Shown here piece after piece: positions 7,963-17,577 of a DNA stretch of 64,000 bases (positions within the stretch are counted from its first letter, which is position 1; every line of letters starts with the position of its first letter). Source of the stretch: CAVPDA01 sp963702495 (GTDB lineage Bacteria; Pseudomonadota; Gammaproteobacteria; Burkholderiales; Rhodocyclaceae). The DNA lies in NCBI GenBank assembly GCA_963702495.1, contig CAVPDA010000004.1, positions 62,001 through 126,000 of the forward strand, written 5' to 3'. A model generated the notes under the pieces. It was given only the letters and a program-made list of their open reading frames with translations, searched no databases and was not told the origin of the DNA. Made by a program: the position numbers and the translations under genes.

Positions 7963-9264
7963 CTACCGGTGCATGCGCAGTTCGGCGGCGCGGGCATGCG
8001 CCTGCAGACCTTCGCCATGGGCCAGGGCGGCGGCGATCTCGCCCAGCTTGCGTGCCCCTTCCGCCGAAACTTGGATGATGCTCGAACGCTTCTGGAAATC
8101 GTACACGCCGAGCGGCGAGGAGAAGCGGGCGCTGCGGGAGGTCGGCAGAACGTGGTTGGGGCCGGCGCAGTAATCGCCCAGCGCCTCCGACGCGTAGTGA
8201 CCCATGAAGATGGCACCGGCATGGCGGATGCGGGGCAGGAGCGCGTCCGGATCTGCCACCGCCAGCTCCAGGTGCTCGGGCGCGATGCGGTTGGCGATGG
8301 CGCAGGCTTCGTCCAGGTCCCGCGTCTCGATCAGAGCGCCGCGGCCCGCCAGGGCGGCTGCGATCACGTCGCGCCGGGACATCTGCGGCAGCAGCCGGGC
8401 GATGCTTGCCGCCACCGCGGCGATGAAATCCGGCTGCGGACAGAGCAGGATGGACTGCGCCAGCTCGTCGTGCTCGGCCTGGGCGAAGAGGTCCATCGCC
8501 GTCCAGTCCGGATTGCCCGAGCCGTCGGCAATGATCAGCACCTCGGACGGACCCGCCACCATGTCGATGCCCACCACGCCGAAGACGCGGCGCTTGGCGG
8601 CGGCGACATAGGCGTTGCCGGGCCCGACGATCTTGTCCACCTGCGGCACCGTCGCCGTGCCATAGGCCAGGGCGCCCACCGCCTGCGCCCCGCCGATGGT
8701 GAATACGCGGTCGACGCCGGTGATGGCGGCGGCCGCCAGCACCAGGGGGTTCTTTTCGCCGTGGGGCGTGGGCACCACCATGATCAGCTCGCCCACCCCC
8801 GCCACCTTGGCCGGAATCGCGTTCATCAGCACCGAGGATGGATACGCCGCCTTGCCACCGGGAACGTAGAGGCCGACGCGATCCAGCGGCGTCACCTTCT
8901 GTCCCAGCCGCGTGCCGTCGGCTTCGCGGTACTCCCAGGATTGCGTCAACTGGCGCTCGTGATAGCTCCTCACCCGCTCGGCCGCCTGGTGCAGCGCTCC
9001 GCGCTGGTCCGCGGGCAGGGCCTCCAGCGCTGCCTGCAACTCGCCGCCGGGCAGTTCGAGCTCCGCCATGGCGCGCACTGCGCGGTGATCGAAACGGCGC
9101 GTGTATTCGAGCACCGCCGCATCGCCGTCGCGCCGGACGGCGGCGAGAATCTGCGCCACCGCCCCGTCCACGCTCTCGCTCTGCGCCCCTTCGAAGGCGA
9201 GCAGCGCCGCCAGCCGCGGCTCGAAGTCGCCATCGCGCGTGCCGAAGCGTTGGATGGTGCTCAT
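7963..9264 (-). CDS. hisD: Histidinol dehydrogenase
   Basis: 433 residues; zinc-dependent enzyme making L-histidine from histidinol with two NAD+. Visible family blocks are YVPGGKAAYPSSVLM, the glycine-rich FTIGGAQAVGALAYG, VDKIVGPGN, and QAEHDELAQSILL near the catalytic Glu/His. NHVLPTSRSARFSSPLGV follows. ATG 9264 overlaps the hisG stop by 4 bp (ATGA). The gene runs convergently into hisC, with only 29 bp between the stops. Confidence 0.97.
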   Translation of the reverse strand: MSTIQRFGTRDGDFEPRLAALLAFEGAQSESVDGAVAQILAAVRRDGDAAVLEYTRRFDHRAVRAMAELELPGGELQAALEALPADQRGALHQAAERVRSYHERQLTQSWEYREADGTRLGQKVTPLDRVGLYVPGGKAAYPSSVLMNAIPAKVAGVGELIMVVPTPHGEKNPLVLAAAAITGVDRVFTIGGAQAVGALAYGTATVPQVDKIVGPGNAYVAAAKRRVFGVVGIDMVAGPSEVLIIADGSGNPDWTAMDLFAQAEHDELAQSILLCPQPDFIAAVAASIARLLPQMSRRDVIAAALAGRGALIETRDLDEACAIANRIAPEHLELAVADPDALLPRIRHAGAIFMGHYASEALGDYCAGPNHVLPTSRSARFSSPLGVYDFQKRSSIIQVSAEGARKLGEIAAALAHGEGLQAHARAAELRMHR

Positions 9265-9902
9265 GGCACGGCCCCCGCGAATGCATCGATCAGCGGCTGC
9301 AGGGTTTCGCGCTTCATCTTGAGCGATGCCTGATTGACGATCAGGCGCGAGCTGATCTGCATGATCTCTTCGACTTCCTGCAGGTTGTTGGCGCGCAGCG
9401 TGCCGCCGCTGCTCACCAGATCGACGATGGCATCGGCCAGGCAGGTCAGGGGCGCGAGTTCCATCGATCCGTAGAGCTTGATCAGATCGACATGCACGCC
9501 CTTGGCCGCGAAATGCTCGCGCGCCGTATGAATGTACTTGGTGGCCACACGCAGCCGCGCCCCGCGCTGCACCGCCGCGGCGTAATCGAAACCGTTGGGC
9601 ACCGCGACGCACATGCGGCAGCGCGCGATCTTCAGATCCAGGGGCTGGTACAGGCCCGCGCCGCCGTGCTCGAGCAGCACGTCCTTGCCGGCGATGCCGA
9701 GATCCGCCGCGCCGTACTGGACATAGGTCGGCGTATCGGAGGCGCGCACGATGATCAGCCGCACGTCGGGACGGCTGGTTTCGATGATCAGCTTGCGCGA
9801 CTTTTCCGGATCGTCGGCCGGAATCACGCCCGCCGCCGCCAGCAGCGGCAGGGTTTCTTCGAAGATGCGGCCCTTGGACAGGGCGAGGGTGATGCCACTC
9901 AC
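9261..9902 (-). CDS. hisG: ATP phosphoribosyltransferase, short (HisG_S) form
   Basis: 213 residues, the short form that lacks the C-terminal ACT-like regulatory domain and needs HisZ as partner. It starts with ITLALSKGRIFEETLPLL and has the phosphate-binding region around LADAIVDLVSSGGTLRANNL. It catalyses the first committed histidine step, ATP plus PRPP. No hisZ lies in this window; in many betaproteobacteria hisZ sits near purA, elsewhere. There is a 101-bp gap to murA upstream. Confidence 0.96.
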   Translation of the reverse strand: MSGITLALSKGRIFEETLPLLAAAGVIPADDPEKSRKLIIETSRPDVRLIIVRASDTPTYVQYGAADLGIAGKDVLLEHGGAGLYQPLDLKIARCRMCVAVPNGFDYAAAVQRGARLRVATKYIHTAREHFAAKGVHVDLIKLYGSMELAPLTCLADAIVDLVSSGGTLRANNLQEVEEIMQISSRLIVNQASLKMKRETLQPLIDAFAGAVP

Positions 9903-10003
9903 GATAGGGATCGCCGGAAAAATCGAATCTTACCGCAGGCAGCGCAGGCGGCGCGAAGCTGTGACGCGCCGCGCACGAGGGCGCCCGGCCGAGAATACCC
10001 CTG

Positions 10004-11257
<1,254 letters not shown>

Positions 11258-11258
11258 G

Positions 11259-11504
11259 TCACTTCCCCTGCGCCTGCTGCCACTCCTCGGGCGTCAGGGT
11301 ACGCATGGACAGGGCGTGGATCTCCTCGCGCATGCGATCGCCCAGCGCCCGATACACGAGCTGGTGCTGCTGCACCCGCAGTTTGCCGCGGAATTCGGAA
11401 CTGACGATCACCGCCTCGAAATGGGCGCCGTCGCCTTCGACGGCGACGTGATCGCAGGCCAGGCCCTGCTCGATGAATCCTTTGATGTCTTCGGGACGAA
11501 CCAT
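11259..11504 (-). CDS. ibaG: BolA-family protein (IbaG/YrbA type)
   Basis: 81 residues with the BolA fold. The helix-turn-helix-like core is EFRGKLRVQQHQLVYRAL, followed by a conserved MREEIHALSMRTLTPEEW tail. IbaG-type BolA proteins bind monothiol glutaredoxins and Fe-S clusters, and in gammaproteobacteria they also sit next to murA and mla genes. The expected Cys/His ligand region is present as ACDHVAVEGDG. It starts 37 bp from the upstream ABC permease stop. Confidence 0.85.
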   Translation of the reverse strand: MVRPEDIKGFIEQGLACDHVAVEGDGAHFEAVIVSSEFRGKLRVQQHQLVYRALGDRMREEIHALSMRTLTPEEWQQAQGK

Positions 11505-11541
11505 AGGTGTGCACTCGTTTGGATAAGGTGGCGGCGGCGAA

Positions 11542-12297
11542 TCAGGTGCGCAGCTTGTAGCCGATTCTCAGCAGCCAGAGGGTGAACAGGGTCAGCAGTG
11601 CCAGGCAGCCGCCGGCGACCGCAAGGCTGAGCCGGGGCGACACGTCGGACACGCCGAAAAAACCATAGCGGAATCCGTCGATCATGTAAAAGACGGGATT
11701 GAAGCGCGACACATCCTGCCAGAACGGAGGCAGGGAGTGGATCGAGTAGAACACGCCGGAGAGGAAAGTAAGGGGCATGATGATGAAGTTCTGGAAGGCC
11801 GCCAGCTGGTCGAACTTCTCCGCCCAGATGCCGGCGATCACGCCCAGCGATCCGAGCATCGCCCCGCCCACGAGCGCGAAGGCGACGATCCACAGCGGCG
11901 CCGCATAGGTGAGATCGACGAACCAGAGCGTCACCAGCAGCACCCCCAATCCCACCGCCAGCCCGCGCAACAGGGCCGCCAGCACGTAGGCGGCGAAGAA
12001 CTCGCGGTAGGAAAGCGGCGGCAGCAGGACGAATATGATGCTGCCCGTGACCTTGGCCTGAATGAGCGAAGACGAGGAATTGGCGAAGGCGTTCTGCAGG
12101 ATCGACATCATCACCAGCCCGGGCACCAGGAAGGCGGTGTAGGGGACCGACTCGTAGACCTGCACGTGCTCTTCCAGCGCGTGCGAGAAGATGAGCAGAT
12201 AGAGCAGCGCGGTAAGCACCGGCGCGGCGACGGTCTGGAAGCTCACCTTCCAGAAGCGCAGCAGCTCCTTGTAGAAAAGGGTCGAGAATTCAGTCAT
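11542..12297 (-). CDS. ABC-2 type transporter permease (YadH-like)
   Basis: 251 residues with six hydrophobic segments and the ABC-2 permease pattern, including the conserved C-terminal-half stretch PLTFLSGVFYSIHSLPPFWQ. It pairs with the ATPase gene about 100 bp upstream to form a YadGH-type exporter; the substrate is unknown. ATG 12297 (MTEFSTLFYKELLRFWK) is preferred over a codon ten residues upstream because YadH proteins start this way. It lies between the mla genes and ibaG-murA in one transcription direction. Confidence 0.9.
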   Translation of the reverse strand: MTEFSTLFYKELLRFWKVSFQTVAAPVLTALLYLLIFSHALEEHVQVYESVPYTAFLVPGLVMMSILQNAFANSSSSLIQAKVTGSIIFVLLPPLSYREFFAAYVLAALLRGLAVGLGVLLVTLWFVDLTYAAPLWIVAFALVGGAMLGSLGVIAGIWAEKFDQLAAFQNFIIMPLTFLSGVFYSIHSLPPFWQDVSRFNPVFYMIDGFRYGFFGVSDVSPRLSLAVAGGCLALLTLFTLWLLRIGYKLRT

Positions 12298-12400
12298 GGG
12301 CGAAGTGCGACGGCGGGTACGCGGCATCGCAGCCCCACCGCACCTGCGGGCGCGGCACGATCCGGCGGCGCTGCCGTTTGCGTCCTGCGGGGCGATGGCC

Positions 12401-13315
12401 TCAGGTCCGGTTCATCACGCGGACGAAAACCTGTTCCAGGTCGGGCTTGTCCAGTTCGATGTCCTCGATCGCGACACCGGATTCCCGCGCACTGCGCAGG
12501 ATCGATTCCACATCGCCGCAGCGTGCCAGATCGAAAGTGGCAAAGCCGGTGTCGTCTTGACCGCGCGCGCGGGTTGCCAGCGCGGGCGGCAGCGCTGCCC
12601 CCGTCGCCAGCCGCAGCCGCAGCGTGTGGCCGGAGTAGCGGCGCAACAGGTTGCTCGTGGTATCGAGGGCGACGATGCGGCCCTGCTTCATCATGGCTAT
12701 GCGCCCGCACAGATTTTCCGCCTCTTCGAGGTAATGGGTGGTGAGGACGATGGTGTGGCCGTCCCGGTTCAGCCGCCGCACGAACTCCCACAGGCCCTGC
12801 CGCAATTCCACGTCAACGCCTGCCGTGGGCTCGTCCAGCACGATCACCGGCGGCCGGTGCACCAATGCCTGCGCCACCAGCACACGCCGCTTCATGCCGC
12901 CGGACAGCCGGCGCATGTTCGTGTCCGCCTTGGCCGTGAGATCCAGGTGGTGCAGGATCTCGTCGATCCAGTCGTCGTTGCGGCCGATGCCGAAGTAGCC
13001 GGACTGGATGCGGAGGGTTTCGCGCACGGAGAAGAACGGGTCGAACACCAATTCCTGCGGCACCACTCCCAGGCTGCGCCGCGCCGCCCGGTAGTCCCGC
13101 TCGACGTCGAAGCCCATGACTTCGATGCGGCCTGAATCGGGGCGCACGAGGCCGGCCAGGGCGGAGATCAGGGTGGTCTTGCCGGCCCCGTTCGGCCCCA
13201 GCAAGCCGAAGAATTCGCCTTCGGCAACGTCCAGGTCGATTCCCGCCAGGGCCTGCACCGTGCCGAAGCGCTTGGTGACCTGGCGCACCCGGATCGCTGC
13301 CGGCAAAGCACTCAC
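12401..13315 (-). CDS. ABC transporter ATP-binding protein (YadG-like)
   Basis: 304 residues. Walker A is GPNGAGKTT, the Q-loop region VVPQELVFD, the signature LSGGMKRRVLVAQAL, Walker B VIVLDEPTAGVD and the switch histidine is in LTTHYLEEAE. An extra C-terminal domain of about 80 residues (LRLRLATGAALPP...) is typical of YadG/NatA-type ATPases. It energises the permease encoded downstream. It starts 28 bp from the mlaB stop on the same strand. Confidence 0.92.
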   Translation of the reverse strand: MSALPAAIRVRQVTKRFGTVQALAGIDLDVAEGEFFGLLGPNGAGKTTLISALAGLVRPDSGRIEVMGFDVERDYRAARRSLGVVPQELVFDPFFSVRETLRIQSGYFGIGRNDDWIDEILHHLDLTAKADTNMRRLSGGMKRRVLVAQALVHRPPVIVLDEPTAGVDVELRQGLWEFVRRLNRDGHTIVLTTHYLEEAENLCGRIAMMKQGRIVALDTTSNLLRRYSGHTLRLRLATGAALPPALATRARGQDDTGFATFDLARCGDVESILRSARESGVAIEDIELDKPDLEQVFVRVMNRT

Positions 13316-13343
13316 GATGAGAAAACCACCGGCGCCGAGGCGA

Positions 13344-13625
13344 CTACGCCAGCGGCAGGAGTTCGGCGACGCCGTAGAGTTCGGCCAGACTCAGCAGGTT
13401 GCGCGGCGGGTTGAGGATGCGCACGCTCTTGCCAGCGGCGGCTGCCGCGCGCTGCCAGCCGAACAGCACGGCGATGCTGGCCGAATCCAGTTCGCGCACG
13501 CTCGCCAGATCGAAAACTTCTGCGCCGTCCTGCAGCTGCTTCACCCCCAGGTCCAGCAGCAGACGGGCATTTTCGAGCGTCATCGCACCGGAAACCTCGA
13601 CCCGGTCGCCGGTGCGCTGCATCAT
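13344..13625 (-). CDS. mlaB: STAS-domain protein MlaB
   Basis: 93 residues forming a STAS domain. The helix-start motif LASVRELDSASIAVLFGWQ holds the conserved Asp-Ser. In the Mla complex MlaB binds the ATPase MlaF and is needed for complex assembly and ATPase activity. It overlaps mlaC by 4 bp. Position at the end of mlaFEDAC makes the assignment safe even though STAS domains vary in sequence. Confidence 0.88.
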   Translation of the reverse strand: MMQRTGDRVEVSGAMTLENARLLLDLGVKQLQDGAEVFDLASVRELDSASIAVLFGWQRAAAAAGKSVRILNPPRNLLSLAELYGVAELLPLA

Positions 13626-14260
13626 TTGCGCTCGCCGCCCTGGGCGGACTTGGCCTCGAGATCGGCGTTCTTCTTCTGCAGGGACTTGATCAGGCCGTCG
13701 ATGCCGCCGTTGCGCACCTCGGTGGCAAAAGATTCCCGGTAGTTCGTCACCAGGCTCACGCCGGCCACCACCACGTCATAGACCTTCCACGCCTCGGAGT
13801 TCTTCTCCAGGCTGTAGTCGATGCTGATCGGCCTGGCTCCCGGCTGTTTCACCTCGGTGCGCACGGTCACGTCGGTGTCGCTCGGCTGCATGCGCGTCGG
13901 GCGGAACTCGATCACCTGATTCTTGTAGGAGGTCAGGGCGTTGGAGTAGGTGCGCACCAGCAGGCTCTTGAACTCCTGGGTCAGCGCCGCCTGCTGCTGC
14001 GGATCGGCCTTGCGCCAGTCGCGTCCCACCGCCAGCCGCGTCATGTGCGCAAAATCGTAGTGGGGCAACACCTTCTGCTCCACCAGTTCGATTGCACGCT
14101 TGGTGCTGCCGGACTGGATTTGCTTGTCCTGGCGCACGATGGCGAGCACGTCATTGGTAACGCTCTTGACCAGCGCGTCCGGCGCGCTTTCCTGCGCCGA
14201 CACGGAAAGCGGCAGCAGCATGCTCGCAACGGCGAGCCAGCCCAGCAAAAGCTTGCCCAT
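13622..14260 (-). CDS. mlaC: Periplasmic phospholipid-binding protein MlaC
   Basis: 212 residues with an N-terminal signal peptide (LLLGWLAVASMLLPLSVSAQE), then the MlaC/Ttg2D fold with KVLPHYDFAHMTRLAVGRDWR and the tail WKVYDVVVAGVSLVTNYRES. MlaC ferries phospholipids through the periplasm between outer-membrane MlaA and inner-membrane MlaFEDB. The C-terminal Lys-rich extension is within family variation. It lies between mlaA and mlaB. Confidence 0.93.
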   Translation of the reverse strand: MGKLLLGWLAVASMLLPLSVSAQESAPDALVKSVTNDVLAIVRQDKQIQSGSTKRAIELVEQKVLPHYDFAHMTRLAVGRDWRKADPQQQAALTQEFKSLLVRTYSNALTSYKNQVIEFRPTRMQPSDTDVTVRTEVKQPGARPISIDYSLEKNSEAWKVYDVVVAGVSLVTNYRESFATEVRNGGIDGLIKSLQKKNADLEAKSAQGGERK

Positions 14261-14301
14261 GGTGAGTTCGGATTCCTTTCGTCGAAGTAGGAGGCGGCGG
14301 A

Positions 14302-15258
14302 CTATTCCGCACCGGACCCGGAGGCGGCCGCTACCGGCGCCGCGTCTTCGGCGTCCACCGGCGACTTAACGCGCGAAGGGACGGAAGCGTTGAATCCGGA
14401 TCCGGACAATGACTGCCGGTCCAACCCGGGCGCCACCGGTGCGCCATCGGACGCAACCAGCCCCGGCGGTGAGACGGCATCCGGCGCAGTGAGTTCCCGC
14501 GCCAGAGGCCCGCCGGGGTCGGTCGCGGCATCCTCATCCTTCTCGCGCGGCGGCCTGCCGTCGAAGATCAGATTGCGGCGGCGCTGCAGATAGGCATCGC
14601 GCAGATAGGCATACTTGTCGAGCGCCGCCTCCTCGATCGTCTTGTCGGCGGGCAGCACGGAAGCGCGGTTGCTGAGCAGACGGGTGCCGTACAGGATGTT
14701 GCGGGTCGGGATGTCTTCCGTCAGGTAATACACCGGGTCGCCGTAGCCGTCGACGATCAGCGTCAGCGCATCGCGGAAAGTGCGCGGGCCGAAGAACGGC
14801 AGCACCAGATAGGCGCCATCACCCACGCCCCAGCGCGCGACGGTCTGGCCGAAATCCTCTTCATGCTTCTCGATCCCCAGTTCCGACGCGACATCGAAGG
14901 CGCCGAGAATGCCGACGGTCGAATTGATGAGGAAGCGGCCGGCATCCGTCAGGGCCTGCCCCGGCTTGCCCTGCAACAGATTGTTCGCCGCGATCCACGG
15001 GTCCTGCAGATTGCCGAAGAAGTTGCTGACCATGGTCTTGCCCGGCAGCGGCACCACGAAGTCGTAGCCCTGCGCCAGCGGCTTGATCGCCACCTTGTCG
15101 AGGCCTTCGTTGAACGAAAACATCGCCCGGTTGAAGCCTTCGAGCGGATCCTTCGGGTTGCCCGTGGTCGCGCAACCGGTGGTGAGGACGACGGTCGCAG
15201 CGAGCACCGGCACGGTCAGTCGCCAGGATTTCGATGCGGATTCGGCAGCGTGATTCAC
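14302..15258 (-). CDS. mlaA: Outer-membrane phospholipid-removal lipoprotein MlaA (VacJ)
   Basis: 318 residues. A lipoprotein signal ends at TTGCAT, then the VacJ core begins DPLEGFNRAMFSFNEGLDK and contains NFFGNLQDPW and WGVGDGAYLVLPFFGPRT. MlaA forms a donut in the inner leaflet of the outer membrane and extracts misplaced phospholipids. The C-terminal 90 residues after FDGRPP are Ala/Pro/Ser-rich and probably disordered, longer than in E. coli. In betaproteobacteria mlaA lies inside the mla operon, as here. Confidence 0.95.
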   Translation of the reverse strand: MNHAAESASKSWRLTVPVLAATVVLTTGCATTGNPKDPLEGFNRAMFSFNEGLDKVAIKPLAQGYDFVVPLPGKTMVSNFFGNLQDPWIAANNLLQGKPGQALTDAGRFLINSTVGILGAFDVASELGIEKHEEDFGQTVARWGVGDGAYLVLPFFGPRTFRDALTLIVDGYGDPVYYLTEDIPTRNILYGTRLLSNRASVLPADKTIEEAALDKYAYLRDAYLQRRRNLIFDGRPPREKDEDAATDPGGPLARELTAPDAVSPPGLVASDGAPVAPGLDRQSLSGSGFNASVPSRVKSPVDAEDAAPVAAASGSGAE

Positions 15259-15289
15259 TTCGCCATCCTTTCACGGATAAATCCGAACG

Positions 15290-15787
15290 TCACTGCTTCT
15301 TGTCCTGGCCGTTCTGAGGCCCATTCTGCGGCCCCTCCGCCGCCTTGCTGAAAAGGAACTGCCCGATCAGGTTCTCCAGAACCACCGCCGACTGGGTCTT
15401 CTTGAAGGTGTCGCCGTTCTTGAGCATCGCCGTGTCGCCTCCTGCGGAGAAGCCGATATACTGCTCGCCCAGCAGGCCCGAGGTCAGAATGCTGGCGATG
15501 GTATCGCGCGGAAACTGGTAGCGGCTGTCGATATCCACGGTCACGACGGCCATGTACTCCTGCTGATCGAAGCGGATGCCGGACACCCGCCCGACGACCA
15601 CTCCCGCGCTCTTGACCGGAGCCCGCACCTTCAGGCCGCCGATATTATCAAACTTGGCATTGAGCTGATACGCGTCGGCCATGTTGGCGGAACTCAGGTT
15701 TCCAACCTTGAGCGCCAGGAACAACAGGGCGCCGATTCCCGCAGCGACGAAGAAGCCTACCCAGAGGTCGAGTACCGTTCGATTCAT
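15290..15787 (-). CDS. mlaD: MlaD, MCE-domain subunit of the phospholipid transporter
   Basis: 165 residues. One N-terminal transmembrane helix (WVGFFVAAGIGALLFLALKV) precedes a single MCE domain with AKFDNIGGLKVRAPVKSAGV. MlaD forms the hexameric periplasmic ring on MlaE. It overlaps mlaE by 1 bp. The tail GPQNGPQNGQDKKQ holds a duplicated GPQN unit (about 15298-15324). Confidence 0.95.
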   Translation of the reverse strand: MNRTVLDLWVGFFVAAGIGALLFLALKVGNLSSANMADAYQLNAKFDNIGGLKVRAPVKSAGVVVGRVSGIRFDQQEYMAVVTVDIDSRYQFPRDTIASILTSGLLGEQYIGFSAGGDTAMLKNGDTFKKTQSAVVLENLIGQFLFSKAAEGPQNGPQNGQDKKQ

Positions 15788-16581
15788 CAGAAGCCCCGGA
15801 ACATGAATGCCGTTAGAATGAAGTCGAGGCCGAGGATGGCAAGCGACGAGATCACGACCGTGCGCGTCGTGGCCCCGGACACGCCCTCGGCCGTGGGGTC
15901 GGCGTCGTAACCCTCGAACACCGCGATCAGCGACACGGCCACGCCGAACACGACGCTCTTGATGACGCCGTTCAGGATGTCCTGGCGGAAGTCCACCGAA
16001 GCCTGCATCTGCGACCAGAACGAGCCCTCGTCCACGCCGATGAGCACGACGCCCACCAGATAGCCGCCGAAGATGCCCATGGCCGAGAACATCGCCGCCA
16101 GGATCGGCATGGATGCGACCCCGGCCCAGAAACGCGGCGCCACGACGCGGGCGATCGGGTTGACCGCCATCATCTCCATCGCCGTCAGCTGCTCGGTGGC
16201 CTTCATCAAGCCGATTTCGGCGGTGATGGCCGATCCCGCACGGCTGGCGAACAGCAGTCCCGCCACCACCGGCCCCAGTTCACGCACCAGCGACAGCGCC
16301 ACCAGCACCCCCAGCGCCTCTTCGGAGCCGTAGCGCTCCAGCGTATCGAAACCCTGCAGCCCGAGCACCATGCCGACGAACAGGCCCGACACGAGAATGA
16401 TGATGAGCGACTGCACACCGCTGAAATAGATCTGGCGGATGGTGAGGCCGAAACGGCGGAAAGCCGTCCCGGAGTAGAACAGGGTCATGAGCAGGAAGCG
16501 GCTGGCGAAACCGAGCCGCCACACCCCCTGGTTTACGTGCTTGCCGATCACGCGCAACACGCTCGCCACTCCCTCAAGCAT
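15787..16581 (-). CDS. mlaE: MlaE, permease of the phospholipid ABC transporter
   Basis: 264 residues with five or six hydrophobic segments and the MlaE family core LVRELGPVVAGLLFASRAGSA plus GLMKATEQLTAMEMMAVNP. It is the membrane subunit of MlaFEDB. I chose ATG 16581 (MLEGVASVLRVIGK), overlapping mlaF by 8 bp; the longer frame runs well inside mlaF. No sequence oddity is seen. Confidence 0.95.
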   Translation of the reverse strand: MLEGVASVLRVIGKHVNQGVWRLGFASRFLLMTLFYSGTAFRRFGLTIRQIYFSGVQSLIIILVSGLFVGMVLGLQGFDTLERYGSEEALGVLVALSLVRELGPVVAGLLFASRAGSAITAEIGLMKATEQLTAMEMMAVNPIARVVAPRFWAGVASMPILAAMFSAMGIFGGYLVGVVLIGVDEGSFWSQMQASVDFRQDILNGVIKSVVFGVAVSLIAVFEGYDADPTAEGVSGATTRTVVISSLAILGLDFILTAFMFRGF

Positions 16582-17383
16582 GGCCGGCATCCAGCATCTC
16601 GCCGCGGTACGGGGCCGCCGCATAGTGGAACGGCACCGGACCGTCGGCTTCGGCCCACACGAACTGATGCACCCACGGGTCCCGGGAAGCGCGGATTTCG
16701 GCCGGCGTTCCCTCGGCCACCACCTTCCCCTCGGACACGAAGTAGATGTAATCGACGATCAACAGCGATTCCTGCACATCGTGAGTCACCACGACGGAAC
16801 TGGCGCCGAGCGCGTCGTTCAGCTTGCGGATGAGTCGGCCAACCACGCCCAGGGATATCGGGTCGAGCCCGGCAAACGGCTCGTCATACAGCATGAGCAT
16901 GGGATCGAGGGCGATGGCGCGTGCCAGCGCCACGCGCCGCGCCATGCCGCCCGATAACTCCGAGGGCATCAGGTGGTGCGCACCGCGCAAGCCCACCGCA
17001 TTCAGCTTCATCAGCACCAGATCGTGGATCAGGTCCTCCGGCAGGTCGGTATGCTCGCGCATCTGGAAGGCCACGTTGTCGAATACCGACATATCGGTGA
17101 ACAGAGCACCGAACTGAAACAGCATGCCCATGCGCCGCCGCAGCCGGTACAGGCCGTCCGCGTCCAGGTCGGGGACCATCTTGCCGTCGACGCTCACGCT
17201 GCCGGACCGGGGCTTGATCTGCCCGCCGATCAGGCGCAGCAAGGTCGTTTTGCCGCAGCCGCTGCCGCCCATGATGGCGACCACCTTGCCACGAGGGACT
17301 TCGAGGTTGATGCCGGTGAGTACGGGACGGCGGTCGTAGGCGAAGTTGAGGCCGGTGAGCTTGACCAGAGGCTCGCTGGACAC
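16574..17383 (-). CDS. mlaF: MlaF, ATPase of the phospholipid ABC transporter
   Basis: 269 residues from GTG 17383. Walker A is GGSGCGKTTLL, the signature LSGGMARRVALARA, Walker B LMLYDEPFAGLDPI and the switch His is in VVVTHDVQESL. It drives MlaE. Another in-frame GTG at 17425 would add 14 residues with a less family-like N-terminus. It is the first gene of the mla block, and its start is about 190 bp from the divergent response-regulator gene, so this spacer must hold promoters for both. Confidence 0.94.
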   Translation of the reverse strand: MSSEPLVKLTGLNFAYDRRPVLTGINLEVPRGKVVAIMGGSGCGKTTLLRLIGGQIKPRSGSVSVDGKMVPDLDADGLYRLRRRMGMLFQFGALFTDMSVFDNVAFQMREHTDLPEDLIHDLVLMKLNAVGLRGAHHLMPSELSGGMARRVALARAIALDPMLMLYDEPFAGLDPISLGVVGRLIRKLNDALGASSVVVTHDVQESLLIVDYIYFVSEGKVVAEGTPAEIRASRDPWVHQFVWAEADGPVPFHYAAAPYRGEMLDAGHA

Positions 17384-17577
17384 AGGCTGGTTCCGCAGGC
17401 TGAAAAGCCGTGCATGGTAACACACCCCCCGCCGATCGGCCCGGTCAAGTCAGCCCCGCCCGGACGCCGCGCCGGCCGCGGCGCCACGGCGGCGGCACAG
17501 AGGAGACCGCTACCGGCGCCTGCGGATATCGGGGACGTTACGGGCCGACGCTGCGGTATGATGCAAGAGAGGGCATC

